From positions 38,383 to 102,382 of the forward strand of contig CAMXCT020002373.1 of the NCBI GenBank assembly GCA_947184155.2: DNA of 64,000 nt, written 5' to 3'. The DNA is from Cladocopium goreaui (taxonomy: Eukaryota > Sar > Dinophyceae > Suessiales > Symbiodiniaceae). Shown here one piece after another: positions 42,485 through 52,070 of the stretch; the stretch's first letter is position 1; each line of letters begins with the position of its first letter. The notes beneath the pieces were generated by a model. The model searched no databases. It had not been told where the DNA came from and worked only from the letters and a program-made list of their open reading frames with translations. Position numbers and translations under genes: made by a program.

Positions 42485-42599
42485 GGCTGGAATCTTGAAT
42501 TTATATTTCCCATTAAAACAACAGCAACTATTGGTAATTATTTAGAAGGTGACCCATGTAATTAAGAAATTACTTTACTAATTATTCAAGATTCCAGCC
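42485..42599 (-). other. candidate introner-like intron 3
   Basis: GGCTGGAATCTTGAAT (42,485-42,500) is perfectly mirrored at 42,584-42,599, with GC-AG boundaries as in its two neighbours. All three share the terminal consensus GCTGGARTCTT. The intervening 60-190 bp pieces are Gln/Ala/Ser-rich on the minus strand and could be short exons. Confidence 0.55.
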
Positions 42600-42948
42600 T
42601 GCCCCTCTGTCTCCTTGCTCCTCTGGCTGTCTAGCAAGGAGGACCTGCCTGTCTGGCTTTACTGATCCAGCTGCCTTTCACGACTGCCATCCAGTCCTGC
42701 CAACTCTCTGTCTGCTCTTTGTGCCTGTCTACGTCTGCCTGCATGCATAGACAGCCAGCTGTCCTGGGAGAGTGCTGTCGAGATAAAGATGGAGGGGTTT
42801 GTGTTGGTGTAAATATATATATATATATTTGTTTTTTTTATTTATTTATTTGTCAATGTCAAGTAATTAGTTAAAATAGGAGGTGGATGTAGGAGGAGAT
42901 ATGTGTATAACTAATGGGATGAAAGTAAAAATGGATTTACTGGGGGTT

Positions 42949-43114
42949 CTAAATTCTTTGCTGTCTGTAGGAGTGAGAATATTGCTGCCTAGCTGCTTGT
43001 CGCAGCTCCATACAACACACCTTCTTCCCCAGCAGGTGCATTTCTGTCTGTATGTCTTGCAAGGCTGCCAAAGCTGCCTGCAAGAGCTGCGTCTGCTGTG
43101 CCTTGGCTGCACAA
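42949..43114 (-). CDS. element B gene, candidate last exon: coiled coil
   Basis: After 'tttttttttggtggatccag' the frame reads CAAKAQQTQLLQAALAALQD, IQTEMHLLGKKVCCMELRQA and ARQQYSHSYRQQRI before TAG. Heptad-like Leu/Ala spacing suggests a coiled coil. Joining a GT donor at 43,214 of the peptidase exon to this acceptor keeps the frame. Element A also has a coiled-coil tail after its peptidase. Further exons could lie downstream among the three small introns. Confidence 0.5.
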
Positions 43115-43214
43115 CTGGATCCACCAAAAAAAAATGCTAAAACAGCTACCTGTTGTGCTAATCGCTGCCTGATGATTGGAGATCTGACTTGCCTGGCTGT
43201 AAATCACTGGCTAC

Positions 43215-44409
43215 CTAGTGAAAGATGGATGGCTTTTCTGCTTTCTTGCTGCTTTCTTGGCCTCCAAAGCCTTTGCTGCTTTCTTGGCCTCCAAAGCCTT
43301 TGCTGCCTTGTCTAAAGACTTCTGCTTCAGCACTGCTTCTTGCCAGGACTGAAGCTTCTGGCTCAGCTCCCCAACTGTCTGCCATGTGGACTGACTACAT
43401 CCTAGGAACTCTCTGGCTTGTCTTTCCATGTACTGAAGGCACCAGAGGCCACAACTGAAACCGTCTGACTGGTGGAAACGGTTGCATGGCACTGGCAGCT
43501 CTGTCTCTGTCTGCAAACAGACTTGCAGCACTGTGCTAGCTGCTGCTTTGGCTGTTTCTGGCTGCATCTTGAGTGTGTCGAAGTACTGGACCTCTGGTTG
43601 TTCTTCTTTGCTGCTGCCTGCCTTGCTCAAAGAAAGCAGTGTCCAGTGCTGTGGAGCTGAGCTGTGGATTGGTACCAGCAGCAAAGTCTTGCTGTCTGCC
43701 AGGAAGTCTTCCATGGCTTTGCAAACTGCACCTGTCTCTGCTGCTAGCTTGCTTTGAGCTGGGGTTACCCATCGCACTGCACTGCCTGGCTTCAGTCTGC
43801 TGCTAATCTCTCTCCAGCCTGCCAAGAGCTGATCATCTGTCACCAGCTGGCCGAACTGGTAGAGATCCACTTGCTGCATCCAATCTGCCTGCAAAGACTG
43901 CCTGGCTGCATCCTTGAGCTGCTGTGGAGCCATTGTCTGCCTGGCTGTCTTTGGCAGCAAAGGGCATTCTAGATCTGCCTTGCAAATCCACTGGCTGCCC
44001 TTGCTCGGTATCTGGCAGAGGAGCTGGCTGCCCTTTGCTTTCTCCACTGTCACGACCAAGCCTTGCCAGGCTGCCTTTGCTGTCTCTCCAACAACTCTGC
44101 CTATGGCACCATGCCACTCTGACTCCTCTTCCTCTGCTTTCTCTGCTGCCTCTGCTGTCTTGATTGCTGCTGTCTTCTTGCTCTGCTTTTTCTTCCTTTT
44201 CTGCAAGTGACTGTACTTGAGCTTGGCACTGGGCTTCAACTTTTTGCCTGCTGTCTTGCTGCTGACTGGTCTGACTTGCTCCAATGCCTGCCTCTGTGCT
44301 TTGGAGCCCGCTTTCTGCCTCCACTTCTCAACAAGCTCTTTCTTGGCCTTCTTTCCTTTCTTCCTTCCTCTGGCTTTATCCTTTCTCTTCTGCGAGGCTA
44401 CTTGGCTGA
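43215..44409 (-). CDS. element B: Ulp1/SENP-like (C48) cysteine peptidase exon
   Basis: An intact open frame of about 400 codons. Residues 10-85 are Lys/Arg-rich (nuclear-type). The catalytic core lies at about 240-335: 'LLLVPIHSSAPQHWTLLSLS' with His258, 'VQYFDTLKMQPE' with Asp281, and 'CNRFHQSDGFSCGLWCLQYM' with Gln317 and Cys323. Order and spacing fit Ulp1-family enzymes, which cleave or mature SUMO-like modifiers. A Lys/Ala-rich helical tail (SLDKAAKALEAKKAAKALEA) ends the exon. An AG acceptor at 44,411-44,410 restores the frame left by a GC donor after the transposase exon. The in-track start Met at 44,419 is in intron-like text, so the piece is probably an internal exon rather than a separate gene. 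Confidence 0.75.
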
Positions 44410-44495
44410 CTGCATGCATCCATGGAGTGCTTGGCCTGGCAGAAGGTGTAACTAATTAGCCATGGAGTGGTTTCTTCAAAGATTGGAACCTAGAA

Positions 44496-46790
44496 GATAA
44501 GGACTTTAGAAAGGGAAATGCAAGGAGGTGAAGTAGTTTTTAGTATTAAGGTCTGGTGCTTAGTATTAGGGAGAACCTGCCTGGAGCTAGCCTGGCAGCA
44601 CAGAAGCAGAAGTTTTAGTAAAGACTTTAGAAAGGGAAATGCAAGGAGGTGAAGTAGTTTTTAGTATTAAGGTCTGGTGCTTAGTATTAGGGAGAACCTG
44701 CCTGGAGCTAGGCTGGCAGCACAGAAGCAGAAGTTTTAGTAAAGACTTTAGAAAGGGAAATGGAAGGAGGTGAAGTAGTTTTTAGTATTAAGGTCTGGTG
44801 CTTAGTATTAGGGAGAACCTGCCTGGAGCTAGGCTGGCAGCACAGAAGCAGCAGTTTTAGTAAAAACTTTAGAAAGGGAAATGGAAGGAGGTGAAGTAGT
44901 TTTTAGTATTAAGGTCTGGTGCTTAGTATTAGGGAGAACCTGCCTGGAGCTAGCCTGGCAGCACAGAAGCAGCAGTTTTAGTAAAGTCTTTAGAAAGGGA
45001 AATGGAAGGAGGTGAAGTAGTTTTTTTTAGTATTAAGGTCTGGTGCTTAGTATTAGGGAGAACCTGCCTGGAGCTAGCCTGGCAGCACAGAAGCAGAAGT
45101 TTTAGTAAAGACTTTAGAAAGGGAAATGCAAGGAGGTGAAGTAGTTTTTAGTATTAAGGTCTGGTGCTTAGTATTAGGGAGAACCTGCCTGGAGCTAGGC
45201 TGGCAGCACAGAAGCAGCAGTTTTAGTAAGGACTTTAGAAAGGGACATGGAAGGAGGTGAAGTAGTTTTTAGTATTAAGGTCTGGTGCTTAGTATTAGGG
45301 AGAACCTGCCTGGAGCTAGCCTGGCAGCACAGAAGCAGCAGTTTTAGTAAGGACTTTAGAAAGGGAAATGGAAGGAGGTGAAGTAGTTTTTAGTATTAAG
45401 GTCTGGTGCTTAGTATTAGGGAGAACCTGCCTGGAGCTAGGCCTGGCAGCACAGAAGCAGCAGTTTTAGTAAGGACTTTAGAAAGGGAAATGGAAGGAGG
45501 TGAAGTAGTTTTTAGTATTAAGGTCTGGTGCTTAGTATTAGGGAGAACCTGCCTGGAGCTAGCTTGGCAGCACAGAAGCAGCAGTTTTAGGAAGGACTTT
45601 AGAAAGGGAAATGGAAGGAGGTGAAGTAGTTTTTAGTATTAAGGTCTGGTGCTTAGTATTAGGGAGAACCTGCCTGGAGCAAGCTTGGCAGCACAGAAGC
45701 AGCAGTTTTAGTAAAGACTTTAGAAAGGGAAATGGAAGGAGGTGAAGTAGTTTTTAGTATTAAGGTCTGGTGCTTACTATTAGGGAGAACCTGCCTGGAG
45801 CTAGCCTGGCAGCACAGAAGCAGCAGTTTTAGTAAGGACTTTAGAAAGGGAAATGGAAGGAGGTGAAGTAGTTTTTAGTATTAAGTTCTGGTGCTTAGTA
45901 TTAGGGAGAACCTGCCTGGAGCTAGGCTGGCAGCACAGAAGCAGCAGTTTTAGTAAGGACTTTAGAAAGGGAAATGGAAGGAGGTGAAGTAGTTTTTAGT
46001 ATTAAGGTCTGGTGCTTAGTATTAGGGAGAACCTGCCTGGAGCTAGCCTGGCAGCACAGAAGCAGAAGTTTTAGTAAAGACTTTAGAAAGGGAAATGGAA
46101 GGAGGTGAAGTAGTTTTTAGTATTAAGGTCTGGTGCTTAGTATTAGGGAGAACCTGCCTGGAGCTAGGCTGGCGAAGCACAGAAGCAGCATTTTTTCGTC
46201 CGCTTAGAAAGGGAAATTGGAAGGAGGGAAGTCGTTTTTCTTATTAAGGTCTTGTGCTTTCTTCTTAGGTAGAACCTCCTGGAGCTAGGCTGGCAGCACC
46301 GACTCCTCACGTTTTAGTAAGGACTTTTAAATTGGACATGGAAGGAGGTGAAGTAAGTTTTTTTAGTATTCAGGTCTGGTTCTAGTAATTATGGTAGTAA
46401 CCTCCCTGGAGCTAGCCTGGCAGCACATAAGCATCCGTTTTAAAGTAAAGTTCTTTATAAAGGGAAGAAAATGGAAGGAGTGAAAAATTATTTTTTTCTT
46501 CTTGTTTCGGTGCTTCTTCTTCGTGAGAACCTGCCTGGAGCTAGGCTGGCAGCACAGAAGCAGCAGTTTTAGTAAGGACTTTAGAAAGGGAAATGGAAGG
46601 AGGTGAAGTAGTTTTTAGTATTAAGGTCTGGTGCTTAGTATTAGGGAGAACCTGCCTGGAGCTAGCCTGGCAGCACAGAAGCAGAAGTTTTAGTAAAGAC
46701 TTTAGAAAGGGAAATGGAAGGAGGTGAAGTAGTTTTTAGTATTAAGGTCTGGTGCTTAGTATTAGGGAGAACCTGCCTGGAGCTAAGATG
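44496..46790. repeat. array 1: ~121 bp unit carrying TIR-like motifs, ~19 copies
   Basis: Each unit reads GTTTTTAGTATTAAGGTCTG, then GTGCTTAGTATTAGGGAGAA, CCTGCCTGGAGCTAGCCTGG, and 'agcagttttagtaaagactt' ... 'aaggaggtgaagta'. The two TTAGTATTA(A/G)GG cores and their spacing match the terminal repeats of element B. The copies are very similar except for a degraded patch at about 46,170-46,510. The array fills the interval between the transposase and peptidase exons and is most simply an intron. Confidence 0.95.
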
Positions 46791-46818
46791 AAATAGGTGA
46801 AGTCAGTAATTAATCAGC

Positions 46819-48572
46819 TGTCTCCCTGCCTCACTGTTGGATGCTGCAGCAACTCTTCCACTGCCAGCTGTTCTGCCTGGCTCATCGCAAAATCCGCTGG
46901 CATGTCAACGAAAAAGCCTGTCTGCACTCCATGCTGGCTGGAGAACAGGTAAGAGCCTTCATACTCTGGCTGTGGCTGCTGGCGTGCCCTGACTCGCTGA
47001 TGTTTTCCAATCTGCAGTGGCTGCCATAGACCAGCAAAATGGAAGGCATCACTCGACCCACTGGCTTCTTGTCTGGCTGAAAGTATTCTTCTACCGCCTG
47101 CCTGGCGACAAAAGAAACTCGCCATCTAGGCGCCTGCCCTGGACTTCTGGCTGCTGTCTCAACAGGCTGCTCTGGCTCTCCAAGCTCCTCTTCTGCTGCA
47201 ACCATCTGTTGCTCTGCTGCTTCTCCAGCTGCTTCCTCCTTCAACTGCTCTGCCTGCTTCTTCCTGGCTCGCTTTCTGACCCTCTGCTGCAGGGCCCGCT
47301 CCTGTCTCACTGTGCTGACCAGCATCTTGCCTGGAGGAGGCTTCAGCCAGACAGGAATCTGGTCACTGAAAGTCAGCACTGTTTGCTTCCTGTTGACAAA
47401 CCAAGCCTCTCTGTCTCTCACTGGAAGGTCTTCCTGCACAACTGGCTGAGCTGCCTTGTAAAGCTGACTGTCGTAGTGCCTCCAAGCTGCCTCCATTCTC
47501 TTTCTCAACTCCTCCTTGCTGATGTTTTGAGTCTGCTGGCAGCTTCTCTCTCGCAGGCCTGCTCTGGCTGCTAGCTTCGTGGCCTCTTTATCCCGCTGCT
47601 TCTTCTTGGTCTGCAGTGTCTTCAGCTTCTGTCTCCATGCCTGGAGCTCCTGGAGCTTCTCTGCTGACAACTGCTCCTCTCCCTCTCTGTGCTGTATGGA
47701 CTGCTGCAGCCTGTACTCATAGTCCCTGACTAGGTCTGTGAGACTCAGCAGATGTTGCTGGCTCTCTTCATACTGAGCCCACAAGGCTGTGGCCATCCAA
47801 ATCACTCTGCATCTGTCTGGGCGACCTAGCTGCTTGCCTGCTCCAGCCACTCGACTGCCTTGGGCCTTGCTGGTCCGCTTTTCCATGCTTAAGTGGCTGC
47901 CTCTTCTTCTCAAACCTTGCTTGCCTAGCTGTCTCTGGCTGACAAACTCTGTCATCTGAGCCATTGTGTCTGTCTTCTCCAAGTTTCTGACTGCTGTCGT
48001 GCTCAAGCCGTATTTCGATCCTATGATCTGTCTGGCTTTGGTCTTGCTCAAGCCTGGCTGCTGGCAAAGCTCCACTAGTTCTGCGTGGAGCTGCAACTTG
48101 GTTTGTGCTGTTGGCTCAGCTCGATGCTTTCTGACTCCAACTGCTGGCTTTCCATGCTTCCTCCCTGAACCTTTGGGCCTGCCTCCCTTCCTCTTCGATG
48201 GTGGCAGAATTACTGCTGCACTGTCCTCAGCTGACTCTAAACTGACTAGAGCTTGCTGCTGTGCTGGACTGAGAGGCTGCACTTCTTGCCTGGCTATCTT
48301 CTCACTAGAAGAACCAAACATGTAATCCAAACGATAGAACTTGGTGACTGAGCTACCTGGACTTGAGGACTGTCTCTTCTGCCCTCTCTCTGGGGTAGCA
48401 GCTGCCTGCCTCAATTCGTTTGACAAGCTTCTCCTGACTGACACACTCTCTGCCTGTCCTTCCTCCTCCTGGCCATCCTGGCTCTGCACCTTCCCATCGC
48501 TCTTCATCACACTGGCTGCCAGTGCTCTACTTTCTGACTGACTCGAGCAGAAGGACTGGAAATGAAACAAAT
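46819..48572 (-). CDS. element B: putative transposase exon (AT-hook, HTH, acidic motif)
   Basis: An open frame of 574 codons ends at 46,882. A second frame takes over between about 47,000 and 46,960 and ends at the GC donor near 46,818 (SYLFSSQHGVQTGFFVDMPA; AEQLAVEELLQHPTV). Residue landmarks: AT-hook-like GRPKGSGRK at 142-150, a helix-turn-helix-like 'LSKTKARQIIGSKYGLSTTA' at 186-205, coiled coil at about 310-345, 'VLTFSDQIPVWLKPPPGK' with Asp415, a Lys/Glu coiled coil to about 490, 'RWRVSFVARQAVEEYFQP', and 'ILLVYGSHCRLENI'. Element A has homologous blocks in the same order (SDQVPIW; RLTYEARQ; LLVFGDQ..RLGN). DNA-binding features plus spaced acidic residues suggest a DDE-type transposase, but the full triad is not established and the second Asp of A is Ser here. 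The frame change may be a small intron or a mutation. Confidence 0.6.
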
Positions 48573-48639
48573 CTGGCAGAAAACAAACAAGCAAACACAC
48601 ACACACACATAATTATATATATGTAATAAAATATATAAG

Positions 48640-48760
48640 TATATATATATATACCCACGTATTTACTATTCTATCTAACTCATTATCTGTCTAATTACCT
48701 ATCTGTCTACCTTTCTATCCATCCAAGTTTCTGCACAACTGATTCCAATTCAACTGCCCT
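48640..48760. repeat. (TCTA)n patch plus 'ctgcacaactgattccaat' repeat, copy 1
   Basis: A tctatctgtctaatt-type microsatellite followed by 'ctgcacaactgattccaat(t)caactgc'. The same pair occurs at 50,665-50,860 on the other side of array 2, so array 2 is flanked by a direct repeat. Confidence 0.7.
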
Positions 48761-48805
48761 GTGGCTTGCCAGCTGGTGAAGTAATTATATAATTAATTAG
48801 TTTTT

Positions 48806-50668
48806 AATATTAAGGTCTGGTGCTTAGTATTAGGGAGAACCTGCCTGGAGCTAGCTTGGCAGCAGAGAAGCAGCAGTTTTGGTAAGGACTTTAGAAAGGG
48901 AAATGGAAGGAGGTGAAGTAGTTTTTGGTATTAAGGTCTGGTGCTTAGTATTAGGGAAAACCTGCCTGGAGCTAGCCTGGCAGCACAGAAGCAGCAGTCT
49001 TAATTAGTAAGGACTTTAGAAAGGGAAATGCAAGGAGGTGAAGTAGTTTTTAGTATTAAGGTCTGGTGCTTAGTATTAGGGAGAACCTGCCTGGAGCTAG
49101 GCTGGCAGCACAGAAGCAGAAGTTTTAGTAAAGACTTTAGAAAGGGAAATGGAAGGAGGTGAAGTAGTTTTTAGTATTAAGGTCTGGTGCTTAGTATTAG
49201 GGAGAACCTGCCTGGAGCTAGGCTGGCAGCAGAGAAGCAGCAGTTTTGGTAAGGACTTTAGAAAGGGAAATGGAAGGAGGTGAAGTAGTTTTTAGTATTA
49301 AGGTCTGGTGCTTAGTATTAGGGAGAACCTGCCTGGAGCTAGCCTGGCAGCACAGAAGCAGCAGTTTTAGTAAAGTCTTTAGAAAGGGAAATGGAAGGAG
49401 GTGAAGTAGTTTTTAGTATTAAGGTCTGGTGCTTTGTATTAGGGAGAACCTGCCTGGAGCTAGCCTGGCAGCACAGAAGCAGCAGTTTTAGTAAGGACTT
49501 TAGAAAGGGAAATGGAAGGAGGTGAGGTAGTTTTTAATATTAAGGTCTGGTGCTTACTATTAGGGAGAACCTGCCTGGAGCTAGCCTGGCAGCACGGAAG
49601 CAGCAGTTTTAGAAAGGACTTTAGAAGGGAAATGGAAGGAGGTGAAGTAGTTTTTAGTATTAAGGTCTGGTGCTTAGTATTAGGGAGAACCTGCCTGGAG
49701 CTAGCTTGGCAGCACAGAAGCAGCAGTTTTAGTGAAGACTTTAGAAAGGGAAATGGAAGGAGGTGAAGTAGTTTTTAGTATTAAGGTCTGGTGCTTACTA
49801 TTAGGGAGAACCTGCCTGGAGCAAGCTTGGCAGCACAGAAGCAGCAGTTTTAGTAAGGACTTAGAAAGGAAATGGAAGGAGGGAAGTAGTTTTTAGTATT
49901 AAGGTCTGGTGCTTACTATTAGGGAGAACCTGCCTGGAGCTAGCTTGGCAGCACAGAAGCAGCAGTTTTAGTAAAGACTTTAGAAAGGGAAATGGAAGGA
50001 GGTGAAGTAGTTTTTAGTATTAAGGTTTGGTGCTTACTATTAGGGAGAACCTGCCTGGAGCTAGCTTGGCAGCACAGAAGCAGTTTGAGAAAGGACTTTA
50101 GAAAGGGAAATGGAAGGAGGTGAAGTAGTTTTTAGTATTAAGGTCTGGTGCTTAGTATTAGGGAGAACCTGCCTGGAGCTAGCCTGGCAGCACAGAAGCA
50201 GAAGTTTTAGTAAAGTCTTTAGAAAGGGAAATGGAAGGAGGTGAAGTAATTAGTTTTTAGTATTAAGGTCTGGTGCTTAGTATTAGGGAGAACCTGCCTG
50301 GAGCTAGCCTGGCAGCACAGAAGCAGCAGTTTTAGTAAGGACTTTAGAAAGGGAAATGGAAGGAGGTGAAGTAGTTTTTAATATTAAGGTCTGGTGCTTA
50401 GTATTAGGGAGAACCTGCCTGGAGCTGGCCTGGCAGCACAGAAGCAGCAGTTTTAGTAAGGACTTTAGAAAGGTAAATGCAAGGAGATGAAGTAGTTTTT
50501 AGCATTAAGGTCTGGTGCTTAGTATTAGGGAGAACCTGCCTGGAGCTAGCCTGGCAGCACAGAAGCAGCAGTTTTAGTAAGAACTTTAATTAGAAAGGTA
50601 AATGCAAGGAGATGAAGTAGTTTTTAATTAGTACTAAGGTCTGGTGCTTAGTATTGGGGGGACCTGCC
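48806..50668. repeat. array 2: same ~121 bp unit, ~15 copies
   Basis: Same unit and orientation as array 1. Variants include a 4-bp 'aatt' insertion in several copies (for example at 50,240 and 50,588). It lies between the first coding exon and the putative transposase exon. Confidence 0.95.
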
Positions 50669-50749
50669 TGTATTCTATCTATCTGTCTATCTAATTGTCT
50701 ATCTAATTATCTATCTAATTATCTATCTATCTATCCATCTAATTATCTA

Positions 50750-50785
<36 letters not shown>

Positions 50786-50860
50786 ACTAATTATCTATCC
50801 ATCTATCTATCTATCCATCCATGAAACTGGCTGCACAACTGATTCCAATGCAACTGCTCT
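50665..50860. repeat. (TCTA)n patch plus 'ctgcacaactgattccaat' repeat, copy 2
   Basis: About 150 bp of atctatctaatt units, then 'ctgcacaactgattccaatg' and 'caactgctct'. It is a partner of the 48,640-48,760 block. Confidence 0.75.
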
Positions 50861-50876
50861 AATTAATTAATTCAAC

Positions 50877-51142
50877 TGTCTGTCTGCTGCCAAGCTGCTG
50901 CCTCTGCTGCCAGGGCTGCCAAGGCTGCTTGCTGAGCTGCCTGCACTTGCTGGTCTGGCTGCGCTCCCTCAGGCTGAGTGACTGGCTGCTGGGCAGCTGG
51001 CTCAGCAACTGCTTGGACTGGCTGCGCGGCTGCCATTACTGCCCGTCTGTTTGCCCTTACTACTGACTGGCTTTGTTCTGCCTCGCTTTTTTTTGCTTGA
51101 ACCAGCACACAATGGAGGCTAGCTGTCTGTGGACCTGACCCG
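50877..51142 (-). CDS. element B gene, candidate 5' exon, Ala/Gln-rich
   Basis: After the pyrimidine-rich acceptor 'ccagttttttttccag' the frame reads SGSGPQTASLHCVLVQAKKS, then EAEQSQSVVRANRRAVMAAA and a long Ala/Gln/Pro low-complexity stretch (QQVQAAQQAALAALAAEAAA). It runs to a GT at 50,876, and joining to an AG at 48,573 keeps the frame into the transposase exon. An upstream exon with the true start should exist between 51,150 and 51,600 but is not identified. Confidence 0.5.
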
Positions 51143-51149
51143 CTGGAAA

Positions 51150-51590
51150 AAAAACTGGACAATTATAAGGATCTTTTTACAATGAATAATTAATCCCCTC
51201 CTCCTATATAATCCTTAAAAACATAAATTCAACATTGGTTCCCACTTTGGTTCCCTAATATTATGGATTCTAATTATCTGCCAAATAAATCTTATTGCCA
51301 GCATAATTATGAAAACCCTCATGATTACTAATTACATATACACATATAATTAATTGATTGTACATCTATTTACTTATTTGTAGCCATCATGAAGCCCTCA
51401 TGAATAATTACTACATAATTATACACGAATGAATTGATTATATATATATATACACTTATAATTATATACATAATTATGCATCTAATTAATTAATTAGAAT
51501 TACTTAGAAATCTGTATAAAATGAATAATCCCTTCCTCCATTCTAATGCATGAATAACTAATTAACATGACTTCGATTTGGTTCCCTAAT
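51150..51590. other. AT-rich 5' region of element B
   Basis: It contains repeated fragments such as 'ttaatcccctcctccta', 'aatcccttcctcc' and 'ggttccctaat', which echo the terminal repeat. These may be decayed internal copies of the end sequence. No exon was recognised. Confidence 0.4.
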
Positions 51591-51598
51591 AATAAATA

Positions 51599-51650
51599 CC
51601 CCCCTAATACTAAAAACTACCTGCCGTGTTTTGTATTAGGGGGGGGGGGT
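51599..51650. repeat. right subterminal hairpin of element B
   Basis: CCCCCCTAATACTAAAAAC faces GTTTTGTATTAGGGGGG across ten bases. It mirrors the 41,936-41,987 structure. Confidence 0.8.
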
Positions 51651-51671
51651 TTAGTATTAGGAGGAAGGGAT
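51628..51671. repeat. right terminal inverted repeat of element B
   Basis: Ends in TTTAGTATTAGGAGGAAGGGAT, followed by TATTA. It is the partner of 41,788-41,830. Confidence 0.85.
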
Positions 51672-51771
51672 TATTATATATATATATATTTATCTATCTA
51701 TTTATGAAACGGCCGACCACTATATCCATCCAACATATTTCACATCCAAGCGCCCAAAACTGTCCTTAAAT

Positions 51772-51905
51772 CCACTTCAAGTTGGCGCATTAACTCCGAG
51801 GCTGAAGCCGCTCTGTCGACATTCAAAAAGGCAGCACAAGAGGCGCAAGATCTGGCGCATCGCGATGGCTCAGGGACCCCAGAAATTTGGGGGGCGGTTG
51901 TCCAC
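51772..51905 (+). CDS. candidate exon, Ala/Glu-rich helix
   Basis: A GC-rich frame just outside element B reads SSWRINSEAEAALSTFKKAA, QEAQDLAHRDGSGTPEIWG, then AVVHN, before AT-rich text. It may be preceded by 'cttcaag'. No family is recognised. It could be the first visible exon of a + strand gene running to about 60.3 kb, but no continuous evidence links the pieces. Confidence 0.35.
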
Positions 51906-51924
51906 AACTGTGCTATATATCCAT

Positions 51925-52070
51925 ATTAGGGTATGTGTCAGAACCTTGGTACCCTAACGAACCCAATATAGATGGGTAAATGGATGTTCATCAGCAAGAT
52001 ACTTGGACAAAAGGTTTTGACTCATATCTATTTAATTGCAATTGACTGGTGAACATCCATTGATAAACAC
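51925..52070. repeat. family 4 dispersed inverted repeat
   Basis: 'tcagaaccttggtaccctaa' and 'aaatggatgttcatcagcaa' are answered by 'caaaaggttttgactcatat' and 'tggtgaacatccattgataa'. Related text occurs near 7,060-7,140 ('gtcaaaaccttgtacccctg'; 'catggatgttcatccc') and 56,995-57,060. Confidence 0.5.

Larger units (their letters stand above)
41788..51671 (-). mobile_element. element B: ~9.9 kb TIR transposon with Ulp1-like peptidase
   Basis: The left end reads ATCCCTTCCTCCTAATACTA and continues AACGCCCCCCTAATACTAAAAAC. The right end is its reverse complement with a longer C run and one missing A. TATTA flanks both ends (41,783-41,787 and 51,672-51,676), although AT-rich context allows a duplication of 3-6 bp. 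Inside, all coding blocks are on the minus strand, and two introns are filled with arrays of a unit related to the ends. It appears the youngest element here: the TIRs are nearly identical and most reading frames are open. It belongs to no superfamily I can name with confidence. ULP1 genes are known as passengers or partners in some Mutator-like, CACTA-like and KDZ-type elements, so the pairing has precedent, but terminal motif, duplication length and arrays do not match any that I recognise. Confidence 0.75.

Noticed and set aside
43215-44409. Adenovirus-type protease as found in Maverick/Polinton elements
   Set aside because: Family layout (His-Trp, Asp, Gln-x-Asp-x-x-Ser-Cys-Gly) fits C48/Ulp1. 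No polymerase, capsid or ATPase gene typical of Mavericks is present.
43225-48541. Plus-strand ORFs rich in Leu/Ser/Cys (for example 47,017-47,574 and 47,966-48,325)
   Set aside because: They are antisense shadows of the transposase and peptidase exons on the minus strand, where motifs and composition are coherent.
45406-49766. ORFs reading ENLPGARPGSTEAAVLV or GRTCLELAWQHRSSS
   Set aside because: They lie within arrays 1 and 2 and arise only where small indels open a frame.
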